Positions 7,903-17,581 of a DNA stretch of 64,000 nt are shown here, one piece after another. The position numbers were made by a program, and so were the translations under genes. Positions within the stretch are counted from its first letter, which is position 1. Every line of letters starts with the position of its first letter. The DNA comes from Leucobacter celer subsp. astrifaciens. Lineage in GTDB: Bacteria > Actinomycetota > Actinomycetes > Actinomycetales > Microbacteriaceae. Location of the stretch: assembly GCF_001273835.1 (NCBI RefSeq), contig NZ_JHEI01000136.1, forward strand, positions 434,001 to 498,000, in the 5' to 3' direction. The notes beneath the pieces are model-generated. The model worked only from the letters and a program-made list of their open reading frames with translations, had not been told where the DNA came from and did no database searches.

Positions 7903-10506
7903 CTACGCCTCCGCCTGCTCGAGACGGATCTCGGCGACCGTCACCGCGTCGACGTCGGCTGCGTCGACGCGCAGCTCCGCGATGCGGCCCACGGCCGCGA
8001 GGTCGTCCGCCGCGAGGGCGAGTCGATCGCGTACCGCGGCCGGCGCGTGCACCACGGCCAGCTCGACCGGAGTGCGCTGCGAGGCCTTCGCCGCCGTCTT
8101 CGCACCGCGTACGCCGATGAGCGCGCCGCCCACCAGGCTCAGCAGGCCCTCGTCGGCCTCGGGCCCGGCGAGCTCCGAGAACTCCGACGCGACGGGCCAG
8201 GCGGCGCGGTGCACCGATCCCTCGCCGAACCACGACCACACCTCCTCGGTCGCGTAGGGCAGGAACGGGGCCAGCAGGCGCACGAAGGCCGAGAGCGCGG
8301 CGCGCAGCGCGGTCACGGCCGAGGCCTGCGGCTGCCCCTCGCCGCCGCCCGCGACGGAGCCGTGGGCGCGCTCCTTCACGAGCTCGAGGTAGTCGTCGCA
8401 GAACGTCCAGAAGAACGACTCGGTGAGTTCGAGCGCGCGCTGGTGATCGTAGGTCTCGAAGGCGCGCGTGGCGTCCTCGACGACCCTCGCGAGACCGGCG
8501 AGCATCGAGCGGTCGAGCGGCTCGGAGACGGTGCCGGCGCCGCTGGAGTCGAAACCGAGCGTGAACTTGGCGGCGTTGAGCAGCTTGATGGCGAGGCGAC
8601 GGCCGATCTTGATCTGCGTCGGGTTCTGCGGGTCGAAGGCCGCGTCGGTGCCGAGCTTGGCCGAGGCCGCCCAGTAGCGCACCGCGTCGGAGCCGTGCTG
8701 CTCGAGCAGACCGGCCGGGGTGACGACGTTGCCCTTCGACTTCGACATCTTCTTGCGGTCGGGATCGAGGATCCAGCCCGAGATGCCCGCGTTCTTCCAC
8801 GGGAGCTGCCCGGCCTCGAGCTCGGAGCGCAGCAGCGTCGAGAACAGCCAGGTGCGGATGATGTCCTGTCCCTGGGGGCGCAGGCTGTAGGGGTAGACGA
8901 GATCGAAGAGCTCGGGATCGCGCTCCCAGCCGCCCGCGAGCTGCGGGGTGAGCGACGAGGTCGCCCAGGTGTCCATCACGTCGACCTCACCCTGGAATCC
9001 GCCGGGCACGCCGCGCTGGTCCTCGCTGTATCCCGCGGGCACGTGGCTCGACGGGTCGACGGGCAGCTGATCCTCGGTGGGCAGGATCGGCTGCTCGAAC
9101 ACCGGGTTGCCCTCGGCGTCGAGCGGGTACCAGACCGGGATGGGCACGCCGAAGAACCGTTGGCGCGAGATGAGCCAGTCGCCGGAGAGCCCCTCGACCC
9201 AGTTCTCGTAGCGCACCCGCATGAAATCGGGGTGCCAGTCGAGCTCGCGGCCGTGCGCGAGCAGCCGCTCGCGGAGCGCCTCGTCGCGGGCGCCGTTCTT
9301 CACGTACCACTGCCGCGTCGACACGATCTCGAGGGGACGGTCGCCCTTCTCGAAGAACTTGACGGGGTGGGTGATCTTGCGGATCTCGCCGGTCAACTCG
9401 CCCGACGCCTGCAGCAGCTCGACCATCGTCTGCTTCGCGCTGAACACGGTCTTCCCGGCGATCTGCGCGTAGGCCTCCCGGCCCGGTCCGCTCGTGATCG
9501 CCTCAGGAGCCTCGGCGAGCACCCGGCCGTCGAAGCCGAGGATCGCGCGGTTCGGCAGGTCGAGCTCGCGCCACCAGATCACGTCGGTGACGTCGCCGAA
9601 GGTGCAGATCATCGCGATACCGGTGCCCTTGTCCTGCTGCGCGAGGTGGTGCGCCACGATGGGCACCTCCACGTCGAAGAGCGGGGTGCGCACGGTACTG
9701 CCGAAGAGCGGCTGATAGCGCTCGTCGTCGGGGTGCGCCACGAGCGCCACGCAGGCCGCGAGCAGCTCGGGGCGGGTCGTGTCGATGAGGATGTCGCCCG
9801 AGCCGTCGCTCTTGTGGAAGGCGAGGGTGTGGTACGCGCTGGGCTGCTCGCGATCCTCGAGCTCCGCCTGGGCCACCGCGGTGCGGAACGTCACGTCCCA
9901 GAGCGTGGGGGCCTGCGCCTGGTAGGCCTCGCCGCGCTCCACGTTGCGGATGAAAGCGAGCTGCGATGCGCGCAGCGACTCCCCGCCGATCGTGCGGTAG
10001 GTCTGCTTCCAGTCGACCGACAGGCCGAGCGTGCGCCACAGGTCCTCGAACTGCTTCTCGTCCTCGACCGTCAGTCGTTCGCACAACTCGATGAAGTTGC
10101 GGCGGGAGATGGGCTGCTGGTCGGCGGCCTTGATGCTCTTGCCGTCACCGCCCTCGTGCGGAGGCGCGAAGCCCTCGACGTAGGGGAGCGAGGGATCGCA
10201 GCGCACGCCGTAGTAGTTCTGCACCCGGCGCTCGGTGGGCAGTCCGTTATCGTCCCAGCCCATCGGGTAGAAGACGCGCTTGCCGCGCATGCGCTGATAG
10301 CGGGCCACGGTGTCGGTGTGCGTGTAGGAGAACACGTGACCCACGTGCAGCGATCCCGATGCCGTGGGCGGCGGGGTGTCGATGCTGTACACATCGTCGG
10401 CGGTCGCTCCCTCGCGCGGGAAGGCGTAGGTCCCCTGCTCCTCCCAGATCGCTCCCCACTTCGCTTCGAGGCCTTCGAGGGCCGGCTTCTCGGGGATCGC
10501 GCTCAT
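7903..10506 (-). CDS. valS: Valine--tRNA ligase
   Basis: This class I aminoacyl-tRNA synthetase charges tRNA-Val and edits misactivated threonine. The HIGH signature is present as HVGH at residues 54-57 and the KMSKS loop as KKMSKSKGN at about 585. The segment WDDNGLPTERRVQNYYGVRCDPSLPY in the Rossmann fold is characteristic of the archaeal-like ValRS branch found in many Actinobacteria. The anticodon-binding domain occupies about 640-790. At 867 aa it is near the usual length for this branch and has a short C-terminal part. The ATG at 10506 has GGAGC upstream. A -10 hexamer (10586-10591) leaves a leader of about 75 nt, with no T-box seen. Confidence 0.97.
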   Translation of the reverse strand: MSAIPEKPALEGLEAKWGAIWEEQGTYAFPREGATADDVYSIDTPPPTASGSLHVGHVFSYTHTDTVARYQRMRGKRVFYPMGWDDNGLPTERRVQNYYGVRCDPSLPYVEGFAPPHEGGDGKSIKAADQQPISRRNFIELCERLTVEDEKQFEDLWRTLGLSVDWKQTYRTIGGESLRASQLAFIRNVERGEAYQAQAPTLWDVTFRTAVAQAELEDREQPSAYHTLAFHKSDGSGDILIDTTRPELLAACVALVAHPDDERYQPLFGSTVRTPLFDVEVPIVAHHLAQQDKGTGIAMICTFGDVTDVIWWRELDLPNRAILGFDGRVLAEAPEAITSGPGREAYAQIAGKTVFSAKQTMVELLQASGELTGEIRKITHPVKFFEKGDRPLEIVSTRQWYVKNGARDEALRERLLAHGRELDWHPDFMRVRYENWVEGLSGDWLISRQRFFGVPIPVWYPLDAEGNPVFEQPILPTEDQLPVDPSSHVPAGYSEDQRGVPGGFQGEVDVMDTWATSSLTPQLAGGWERDPELFDLVYPYSLRPQGQDIIRTWLFSTLLRSELEAGQLPWKNAGISGWILDPDRKKMSKSKGNVVTPAGLLEQHGSDAVRYWAASAKLGTDAAFDPQNPTQIKIGRRLAIKLLNAAKFTLGFDSSGAGTVSEPLDRSMLAGLARVVEDATRAFETYDHQRALELTESFFWTFCDDYLELVKERAHGSVAGGGEGQPQASAVTALRAALSAFVRLLAPFLPYATEEVWSWFGEGSVHRAAWPVASEFSELAGPEADEGLLSLVGGALIGVRGAKTAAKASQRTPVELAVVHAPAAVRDRLALAADDLAAVGRIAELRVDAADVDAVTVAEIRLEQAEA

Positions 10507-10585
10507 AAGGGGGCTCCGTTTTCGCTATGGACGGCACCGCGTGGGCGAGCCTGCTCGGCTCTGGTGCCTGATGGTCAACCCGAAC

Positions 10586-10591
10586 AGTCTA
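10586..10591 (-). promoter_or_regulatory. Candidate -10 hexamer for valS
   Basis: On the minus strand this reads TAGACT, about 80 nt before the valS start. No clear -35 box. Confidence 0.4.
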
Positions 10592-10605
10592 TCGCCCCGG
10601 TCCCG

Positions 10606-11241
10606 CTATCGCGTCTTCGCCCCGGCGCGGAGGCCGCGCGCCCAGCCGCTCTCCAGGGAGCGCTCGGCGGCCTCCGGATCGTCGCCCGCTGCCCGGTAGA
10701 GGCGGGTCAGGGCCGAGGTCACTACGGGCTCGACCCGCTCGAAGGGCAGCACCGCGGTCGCGAAGAGCATGCACGCCCCGTGGCCGAGCATCCACACCTC
10801 GTTGGCGAACTCCACGGCGTCGAGGCCGGGGTCCAGGCGCCCGGCTTCCGCGGCCCGCTGCACGGCGTCGATGAGGTGCCGCATGGTCGCATCAGCGGCC
10901 TGCCCGTCGGGCAGCGGCAGGGACCCGTCGAACATCAGCGCGTACAGCTCGGGATTGTCCCTCGCCGAGGCGGTGTAGACGGCGCCGGCCGCCGCCAGGT
11001 CGGCCACGGGATCGGACGTCGCGGAGAGCTCGGACAGGCGGGCCGCCAGTCGGCTGAACCCCTCCTGGCGCACGGCCCCGAGCAGCCCCGGCATCCCGTC
11101 GAAGTAGGTGTAGACCGCCATCGTCGAGACGTCCGTTCCCGCGACGAGGCGGCGCAGGGTGACTGTCTCGCGGCGCGCGAGCATGCCCGCGGCTCGCTCG
11201 ATGAGCAGCCGGCGGATTTCGGGGCGGGAGGGACGGACCAC
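10606..11241 (-). CDS. TetR/AcrR family transcriptional regulator
   Basis: The 211-aa protein has the TetR layout: an N-terminal DNA-binding domain (VTLRRLVAGTDVSTMAVYTYFDGMPGLLGAV, with the typical S-T-M-A-V-Y-T-Y-F recognition segment at about 39-50) and a helical ligand-binding C-terminal domain with a TetR_C-like pattern (ANEVWMLGHGACMLF). It starts at GTG 11241 and is divergent from the RidA-family gene at 11317. The 75-bp gap holds two 13-bp direct repeats (11253-11281), the obvious place for it to bind, so it probably represses itself and the RidA gene. The ligand is unknown. Confidence 0.92.
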   Translation of the reverse strand: MVRPSRPEIRRLLIERAAGMLARRETVTLRRLVAGTDVSTMAVYTYFDGMPGLLGAVRQEGFSRLAARLSELSATSDPVADLAAAGAVYTASARDNPELYALMFDGSLPLPDGQAADATMRHLIDAVQRAAEAGRLDPGLDAVEFANEVWMLGHGACMLFATAVLPFERVEPVVTSALTRLYRAAGDDPEAAERSLESGWARGLRAGAKTR

Positions 11242-11252
11242 TTGACCATTCT

Positions 11253-11281
11253 ATAGCGATGTTATTTAATAGCAGTGTTAT
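11253..11281. promoter_or_regulatory. Tandem 13-bp repeat, candidate TetR operator
   Basis: ATAGCGATGTTAT (11253-11265) and ATAGCAGTGTTAT (11269-11281) match at 11 of 13 positions and repeat every 16 bp. They are AT-rich against the GC-rich background and lie between the divergent TetR and RidA genes. Confidence 0.55.
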
Positions 11282-11316
11282 CGAATAATCGCACCGCCGA
11301 CCCCGAGGAGGCCGCC

Positions 11317-11724
11317 ATGTCGATCCAACTGCTCAACCCGCCGACGCTCCCACAGCCCGAGTTCTACTCCCAGCTGTCGGTGGCCGAGGGATCCAGACTG
11401 GTGTTCATCTCCGGTCAGGTGGCGCGCGACGCAGACGGCAACCCCGTGGGTCCGGGCGATCTGGCGGCGCAGACCGAGCAGGTGTACGCCAACCTGCACG
11501 CCGCGGTCACGGCGGCCGGGGGAACGTTCGCCGACATCGCCAAGCTGACCGTCTACGTCGTGGACTGGGCGCCCGAGAAGGTGGCGCAGCTCGGCGAGGG
11601 GGCCGTGCGCGCCGCGCAGCGCCTGGGCTTCGACTTCGTGCGACCCATCACGCTGCTCGGCGTCGCATCCCTGGGGGAACCCGATCTCCTGATCGAGATC
11701 GAGGCGGTCGCGGTGCTGCCCTGA
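11317..11724 (+). CDS. RidA/YjgF-family protein
   Basis: A 135-aa Rid-family protein. Family members form trimers; the RidA branch hydrolyses reactive enamine/imine intermediates such as 2-aminoacrylate, while other branches have different or unknown roles. The family pattern is seen in LVFISGQVARDADGNPVGPGDLAAQTEQVYANLHAAV, with FADIAKLTVYV and PDLLIEIEAVAVLP. The canonical RidA arginine that holds the carboxylate (in a conserved R-P-x-R segment near position 105) is not clearly present: the corresponding stretch reads RPITLLGVASLGEPDLLIEIEA. This favours a Rid branch other than classic RidA. ATG 11317 follows GAGGAGG. It is probably controlled by the divergent TetR regulator. Confidence 0.88.
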   Translation: MSIQLLNPPTLPQPEFYSQLSVAEGSRLVFISGQVARDADGNPVGPGDLAAQTEQVYANLHAAVTAAGGTFADIAKLTVYVVDWAPEKVAQLGEGAVRAAQRLGFDFVRPITLLGVASLGEPDLLIEIEAVAVLP

Positions 11725-11760
11725 GCCGGTCGTGCGCGGTCGGGTGAGCCGGAGGGTTCC

Positions 11761-11795
11761 GGGTGAGCCGCCCGGTTCTCCCGGGCGGCTCACCC
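11761..11795. terminator. Bidirectional terminator between RidA gene and ABC-F gene
   Basis: A perfect 15-bp stem (11761-11775 with 11781-11795) with a 5-nt loop lies between two convergent genes and can serve both. Confidence 0.75.
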
Positions 11796-11809
11796 GGTTG
11801 CCCGGGGGA

Positions 11810-13447
<1,638 letters not shown>

Positions 13448-13536
13448 GTGAAAGTTCTCTCTTCATCTGGCACCGGGTGCGGCGGATCGCCGCACGGCAG
13501 CGGTGCGTGGAGCTGGTCTCTTGGCGGAGACCGCTC
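13448..13536 (-). promoter_or_regulatory. Attenuator leader of the ABC-F gene
   Basis: The 110-nt leader can form several structures. AGATGAAG just before the gene's ribosome-binding site (13461-13468) is complementary to CTTCATCT inside and just after the leader peptide codons (13539-13546), which would hide the site. Alternative hairpins are GGTCTC/GAGACC just after the leader peptide, and a strong 8-bp stem (GTGCGGCG/CGCCGCAC) enclosed by GCACCG/CGGTGC. Stalling on the leader peptide would block the first pairing and free the ribosome-binding site. Confidence 0.6.
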
Positions 13537-13560
13537 TTAGATGAAGAAGTAGAAATGCAC
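13537..13560 (-). CDS. Leader peptide (7 aa) upstream of ABC-F gene
   Basis: A GTG-initiated frame encodes (M)HFYFFI and a TAA stop. It sits about 90 nt upstream of the ABC-F start. A TAGACT hexamer ends 6 nt before the GTG, so the transcript may begin at the GTG itself and be leaderless. The unusual run of aromatic residues and the overlap of the codons with the segment complementary to the downstream ribosome-binding region suggest a drug-sensing stalling peptide. Confidence 0.6.
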   Translation of the reverse strand: MHFYFFI

Positions 13561-13623
13561 GTGACGAGTCTATTCGATCGTGATGCCGCGCCGCCAGGCC
13601 GCGACGCGATCGGCGACCGGGGT

Positions 13624-13654
13624 GGAACCCGTCGGGGAGCTCCCGACGGGTTCC
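13624..13654 (-). terminator. Terminator of the betaine transporter operon
   Basis: A perfect 13-bp stem (13624-13636 with 13642-13654) with loop GAGCT starts 12 nt past the stop of the binding-protein gene. No T run. Confidence 0.7.
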
Positions 13655-13665
13655 GGACCGGCTCG

Positions 13666-14568
13666 TTAGTCCGCGATGACGGTGGAGAAGGCGTCGGGGT
13701 TCTCCGAGAGCCACCGCTCGACAGCGCCCTCCGAGTCGCCCTCGTACTCGTCGCTGGTGATCAGCGACTCGAGCGCACCGTAGGCCTCGTCGCTGAGCTG
13801 GATGCCCGCGAGGAGCTCGGCGATATCCGGGTGCGCGGTGCCGAAGCCCGCGGGGCTGATGATGTGCAGGCCCTCGGGATCGCCCATGGCGCCCTTGGGA
13901 TCCTCGAGATCCTTGATGTCGTAGGAGCTGTACGCCCAGAACGGGCGCCAGAGGGTCACGACGACCTCCTCCTGCTTGTCGATGGCGTTGCCCAGCACGG
14001 TGAGCATGGCCGCCGTCGACGAGGTCGCGAGCGTCCAGTCGTCGAGTCCGTAGGCCGGCATCATGGAGCTCTGGGTCACCTCGGTGAGGCCCGCGCCCGG
14101 CTCGATGCCGATAATCTCGCCGTCGAACAGATCCGCGTTGTCGGCGAGATCGTCCATCGAGTCGATCGAGGAGTACGACGGCACGGCGATCGTGAGCACC
14201 GCGTTGTCGTACCACACGCTGTGCGACTCGAGATCGTCGCCGAACTCCTCCCAGTAGCTGGCCTGGGTGACCTCCGGCCAGGCCGAGGCCCAGATGTCGA
14301 TGTCGCCGTTCGCGAGGCCGGCGTACATCGGGCCGTTGTCGGTCAGCGGCTGGATATCGACGTCGTAGTCCAGCTTCTCGAGCTGGTTCGCCACGAGGTA
14401 GGTCATGCTCTGGCCGTCGGTCCAGCCATCGATGTAGCCGAGCGTGATGGTGCCCTTGTCGCCTTCGCCACCACCGCCGTTGCCGCTGTCACCGCCGTTC
14501 GAGCAGGCGGTCAGTGTGAGCGCGGACACGGCCGCGAGCGCGAGGAATCCTGTCAACTTCTTCTTCAT
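13666..14568 (-). CDS. Glycine betaine/proline ABC transporter substrate-binding lipoprotein
   Basis: The 300-aa protein is the extracellular solute-binding component of an osmoprotectant importer. The signal peptide ends in lipobox LTLTACSN, so the mature protein is lipid-anchored. The mature part has the OpuAC fold pattern: ITLGYIDGWTDGQSMTYLVANQLEKLDYDV, GLANGDIDIWASAWPE and VVVTLWRPFWAYSSYDIKDLEDPKG. The tryptophan-rich segments supply the aromatic cage for quaternary amines. ATG 14568 is preferred to 14583 because AAGGAAAC lies just before it. It is the last gene of a three-gene minus-strand operon and is followed by a terminator. Confidence 0.93.
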   Translation of the reverse strand: MKKKLTGFLALAAVSALTLTACSNGGDSGNGGGGEGDKGTITLGYIDGWTDGQSMTYLVANQLEKLDYDVDIQPLTDNGPMYAGLANGDIDIWASAWPEVTQASYWEEFGDDLESHSVWYDNAVLTIAVPSYSSIDSMDDLADNADLFDGEIIGIEPGAGLTEVTQSSMMPAYGLDDWTLATSSTAAMLTVLGNAIDKQEEVVVTLWRPFWAYSSYDIKDLEDPKGAMGDPEGLHIISPAGFGTAHPDIAELLAGIQLSDEAYGALESLITSDEYEGDSEGAVERWLSENPDAFSTVIAD

Positions 14569-14638
14569 AGTGTTTCCTTTCATCGCTTCTTTCAGGTGGA
14601 ATTCGAGGAGCCTGCGCCGCTGTCGGCCAGGCAGCCGG

Positions 14639-15544
14639 CTACGCGGCCGCGGCGACAGCGGTCGCGGGACGCTCGCTGCGACGCTTCTTCGCGAGCGCGG
14701 AGAGCGATCCTCGGAAATCGTTCGGGTTGCCGAGCGCCGCCGTGACCCGGTCGAGGTACACGGCGATGATCACGACGCTGAGGCCCGCTTCGATTCCGAG
14801 CGCGAGCCGCTGGGTCGATACGGCCGACACCACGTCCATGCCGAGGCCGCGGGCTCCGACGAAGCCCGCGAGCACCGCCATCGAGAGCGAGAGCATGATC
14901 ACCTGGTTGATGCCGGCCATGATGGTCGGCATGGCCAGGGGCAGCTGGATGCCGCGGAGGATCTTGCCGGGTGCGGCGCCGAACGCCTGGCCCGCCTCCA
15001 CCGTCTCGGAATCGACTCCTCGAATGCCCAGCTCCGTGAAGCGCACACCCGGGGGGAGCGCGAAGATCACGGTCGCGAAGATGCCGGGCACGAAGCCGAT
15101 GCTGAACAGCAGCACCGCGGGGATCAGGTAGACGAACGCCGGCATGGTCTGCATGAAGTCGAGCACCGGTTTGATGACCGCGCTGAACTTGTCGTTCTTC
15201 GCCGCGAGAATGCCGAGCGGCACCGCGATGGCTACCGCGATGAGGGTGGCGATGAGCACCAGACCGAGCGTCTGCATCGCGCTCTCCCAGAACCCCATCG
15301 ACACGATCAGCAGGAAGGCGAGCACGGTTCCGATCGCGAACTGCCAGGAACGGATCGTCCATCCGATGAGCGCGAAGAGCGCGATCAGCACGATGAACGG
15401 CACCGCCAGCAATCCGTCCACGAGGCCGTTGGTGACCGCCCGGAGTACGATCGTGATGATGTCGATCAGCCACTCGAAGGTGTCTCGGAACCAATCGAAC
15501 GCGATCTCGCCCCATTCGCCCACGGGAATGCGCAGGTTGTCCAT
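14639..15544 (-). CDS. proW: Glycine betaine/proline ABC transporter permease
   Basis: The 301-aa integral membrane protein has about six to seven hydrophobic helices. A long N-terminal amphipathic/hydrophobic region (LVDGLLAVPFIVLIALFALIGWTI) precedes the transport core. The BPD-type EAA loop is seen as VEAGQAFGAAPGKILRGIQLPLAMPTIMAGINQ, the site that contacts the ATPase. This matches ProW/OpuAB proteins that import betaine or proline for osmoprotection. ATG 15544 overlaps the proV stop by one base (TGATG), so translation is coupled. The C-terminal tail is short and basic, then Ala-rich. Confidence 0.93.
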   Translation of the reverse strand: MDNLRIPVGEWGEIAFDWFRDTFEWLIDIITIVLRAVTNGLVDGLLAVPFIVLIALFALIGWTIRSWQFAIGTVLAFLLIVSMGFWESAMQTLGLVLIATLIAVAIAVPLGILAAKNDKFSAVIKPVLDFMQTMPAFVYLIPAVLLFSIGFVPGIFATVIFALPPGVRFTELGIRGVDSETVEAGQAFGAAPGKILRGIQLPLAMPTIMAGINQVIMLSLSMAVLAGFVGARGLGMDVVSAVSTQRLALGIEAGLSVVIIAVYLDRVTAALGNPNDFRGSLSALAKKRRSERPATAVAAAA

Positions 15545-16893
15545 CAGCGTGCCTCCTCGTGCATATCGATTCCGGATCCGATCGCGTCGCCGGGATCGTC
15601 TTCCGCAAGGGTCCGGGTGATCGTGGCCGCCGGCACGTCGGGCGTCGGCTCGATGACCGGGATCTCGGTCGTGGTGGCGGGCAGATCGGCGAGCGCCGCC
15701 AGCAGGGTGACGCGCGGCACGACGCCGATGAGGCGATCCTGGTCGTCGGTGACCGCGACGGGCAGCGGACTCTCGACCGCGAGCTCGAAGAGGTCGGCGA
15801 TGTGCTGATCCGGGGTCACGATCGACGGCGTCGGACGGAGCATCTGCGTCAGGTCGGTGCCGCCCTCGCGCACCTGCCGCAGCACGTCCTTGTCGCGAAC
15901 CACACCGAGCAGGGTGCGGGCGCCCGTCGTGACGAAGCACGCCGAGGTCTGCAGGTCGCGCATGGTGCGCAGCGCGGTGCGCGGGCCGGCGGAGGCCGGC
16001 ACCACTGCGCGCGGCGGCTCCATGACGTCGCCCGCCGTGAGCACGCGGGCCCGATCCACGTCCTGCACGAACTGGGCCACGTAGTCGTTGGCGGGGTCGG
16101 TGAGGATGTCGTTGGGGGTGCCCACCTGCACGATGCGGCCGTCGCGCATCACGGCGATCCGATCGCCCAGGAACATGGCCTCGTTGAGGTCGTGCGTGAT
16201 GAACACGATGGTCTTGCCGAGCTCCTGCTGCAGCTCGACGAGCTGCTCCTGCATTTCGCGCCGGATCAGCGGGTCGAGCGCCGAGAAGGCCTCGTCCATG
16301 AGCAGGATGTCGGTGTCTGCGGCGAGGGCGCGGGCGATGCCGACGCGCTGCTGCATGCCGCCCGACAGCTCGCCGGGGAGGCTGCGCTCCCAGCCTGCGA
16401 GGCCCACGCGTTCGAGCCAGCCGCGAGCGCGCTCCTGGCGCTCGGCCGTCGAGACGCCCTGCAGCTCGAGGCCGTAGGCGACGTTGTCGAGCACGGAGCG
16501 ATGGGGGAGCAGCGCGAAGTGCTGGAAGACCATCGACATGTGGTCGCGCCGCAGCTCGCGCAGCTCGGCGGCGCTGCGGCCGACGACCTCGCTTCCGTTC
16601 ACCTTGATGGATCCCTCGGTGGTCGGGTTGAGTCCGTTCAACATGCGGATGAGCGTGGACTTGCCCGAGCCGGAGAGGCCCATGACGACGAAGATCTCGC
16701 CGGCGCGCACCTCGAAGCCGGCATCGATGACTGCTGCCGTGCCCTGGGAGCGGAGCTCCTCGCGGGAGATCCCCTGCTTCAGGCGCTTCACGACGTCCTT
16801 CGGACGACGGCCGAATACTTTGTAGGCGTGCTTCACCTCGATTGCCGGCGCGCCATCGATCGCCCGGGCGGAGCGCTCGGTTGTTCTGTTCAC
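15544..16893 (-). CDS. proV: Glycine betaine/proline ABC transporter ATP-binding protein
   Basis: The 449-aa ATPase powers the betaine importer. Walker A is GLSGSGKST, signature LSGGMQQRVG, Walker B ILLMDEAFSALDP, and the H-loop FITHDL. An N-terminal extension (VFGRRPKDVVKRLKQGISREELRSQG) is typical of OpuAA/ProV. Two CBS domains (about residues 275-400) follow the ATPase; in this family they sense ionic strength or cyclic-di-AMP and gate transport. GTG 16893 is chosen because GAGGGG lies 9 nt upstream and family similarity starts soon after; the open frame extends further upstream without homology. Confidence 0.95.
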   Translation of the reverse strand: MNRTTERSARAIDGAPAIEVKHAYKVFGRRPKDVVKRLKQGISREELRSQGTAAVIDAGFEVRAGEIFVVMGLSGSGKSTLIRMLNGLNPTTEGSIKVNGSEVVGRSAAELRELRRDHMSMVFQHFALLPHRSVLDNVAYGLELQGVSTAERQERARGWLERVGLAGWERSLPGELSGGMQQRVGIARALAADTDILLMDEAFSALDPLIRREMQEQLVELQQELGKTIVFITHDLNEAMFLGDRIAVMRDGRIVQVGTPNDILTDPANDYVAQFVQDVDRARVLTAGDVMEPPRAVVPASAGPRTALRTMRDLQTSACFVTTGARTLLGVVRDKDVLRQVREGGTDLTQMLRPTPSIVTPDQHIADLFELAVESPLPVAVTDDQDRLIGVVPRVTLLAALADLPATTTEIPVIEPTPDVPAATITRTLAEDDPGDAIGSGIDMHEEAR

Positions 16894-17113
16894 TTGTTCA
16901 CCCCTCTGCGGTGGGAAGCCGCGGGTCGTGGACACGCCCGGATAGACGTGCCTGTGCGGCGCGGAAAACGCGCACGCTCGAACTGCGGCCTCCCAACAGG
17001 CCGAATATCGTATTGCGGAATGTGTGCCGGCCAGCTGCCGTCGCGCCATCCTTCGACTCGCTGTAGCTCAGCGAAATTTGTTCCGAGGGGCACGACGAGC
17101 GGCACTGGTGCTC

Positions 17114-17159
17114 ACTCGACGCTGACTCGACGCTAACAACGTCCTGGTGCGGGGTGCAA
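17114..17159 (-). promoter_or_regulatory. Candidate proVWX promoter with tandem 11-bp repeat
   Basis: On the minus strand TTGCAC (17154-17159) and TAGCGT (17130-17135) are 18 bp apart, a reasonable sigma-70-type promoter. Two adjacent copies of an 11-bp repeat, ACTCGACGCT(G/A) on the plus strand (17114-17124 and 17125-17135), overlap and follow the -10, a possible operator. The rest of the stretch 16894-17112 shows no gene I can support. Confidence 0.4.
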
Positions 17160-17306
17160 GGCGAGAAGGGGCGGCGGTGATGCAACATCCGTCGCTTACC
17201 TTGCTGTGATCAGGTATTTTACATTCCGTCCATCGTTATGCGGACGTTATACTCGGGTCTCGGCGCGGCGCATTCGCTCCCAGCGGTCGCGCGGCGAGGC
17301 GTGCGT

Positions 17307-17312
17307 TAGACT
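17307..17312 (+). promoter_or_regulatory. Candidate -10 hexamer for the ileS leader transcript
   Basis: TAGACT would start the transcript just before the T-box stem I. A second candidate, TATACT at 17248-17253, would start it about 60 nt earlier. No strong -35 is seen for either. Confidence 0.4.
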
Positions 17313-17581
17313 GTGGGTATCGACTGAGATCCGGCCATCACCGGGGAGTCTTCGGAAGAACGGCGTCGATCCGCGCCCCTGTCGGGGCGGGGTCGCCCGC
17401 CCGGTAGAACCGAACGGGTACGGCCCGTCATAGCCGAACGAAGGGGTTGCGCGCGCCGTTCAGGACGGCGGGTGCGGCAAGCGGGGTGGTACCGCGGGCG
17501 AAGGATCGCAGGATCCGGCGCTCGTCCCGGCGGGAATGCCGTTTCAGCAGGTCAGATCAAGCAGCCGCCCCGGAGGAGTCC
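17313..17581 (+). promoter_or_regulatory. T-box riboswitch controlling ileS (ultrashort stem I, probably translational)
   Basis: The leader has the conserved T-box sequence GGGTGGTACCGCGG (about 17484-17497), whose TGGT at 17487-17490 can pair with the ACCA end of uncharged tRNA-Ile. Upstream is a very short stem I: GACT/AGTC (17322-17325 with 17347-17350) and CCGG/CCGG (17331-17334 with 17341-17344), presenting ATC (17337-17339), an isoleucine codon, as specifier followed by the usual A. Actinobacterial ileS leaders of this type control ribosome access rather than termination, and here the GGAGGAG site (17572-17578) lies at the end of the element with no T run. The exact sequestering helix was not resolved by eye. 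Confidence 0.9.

Noticed and set aside
10507..10605. T-box leader before valS
   Set aside because: The leader is only about 80 nt and has no GGGTGGTACCGCGG-like core, so no T-box is supported.
7867..11256. An 1129-codon open frame on the plus strand
   Set aside because: It is the shadow of valS and the TetR gene, both firmly identified on the other strand.
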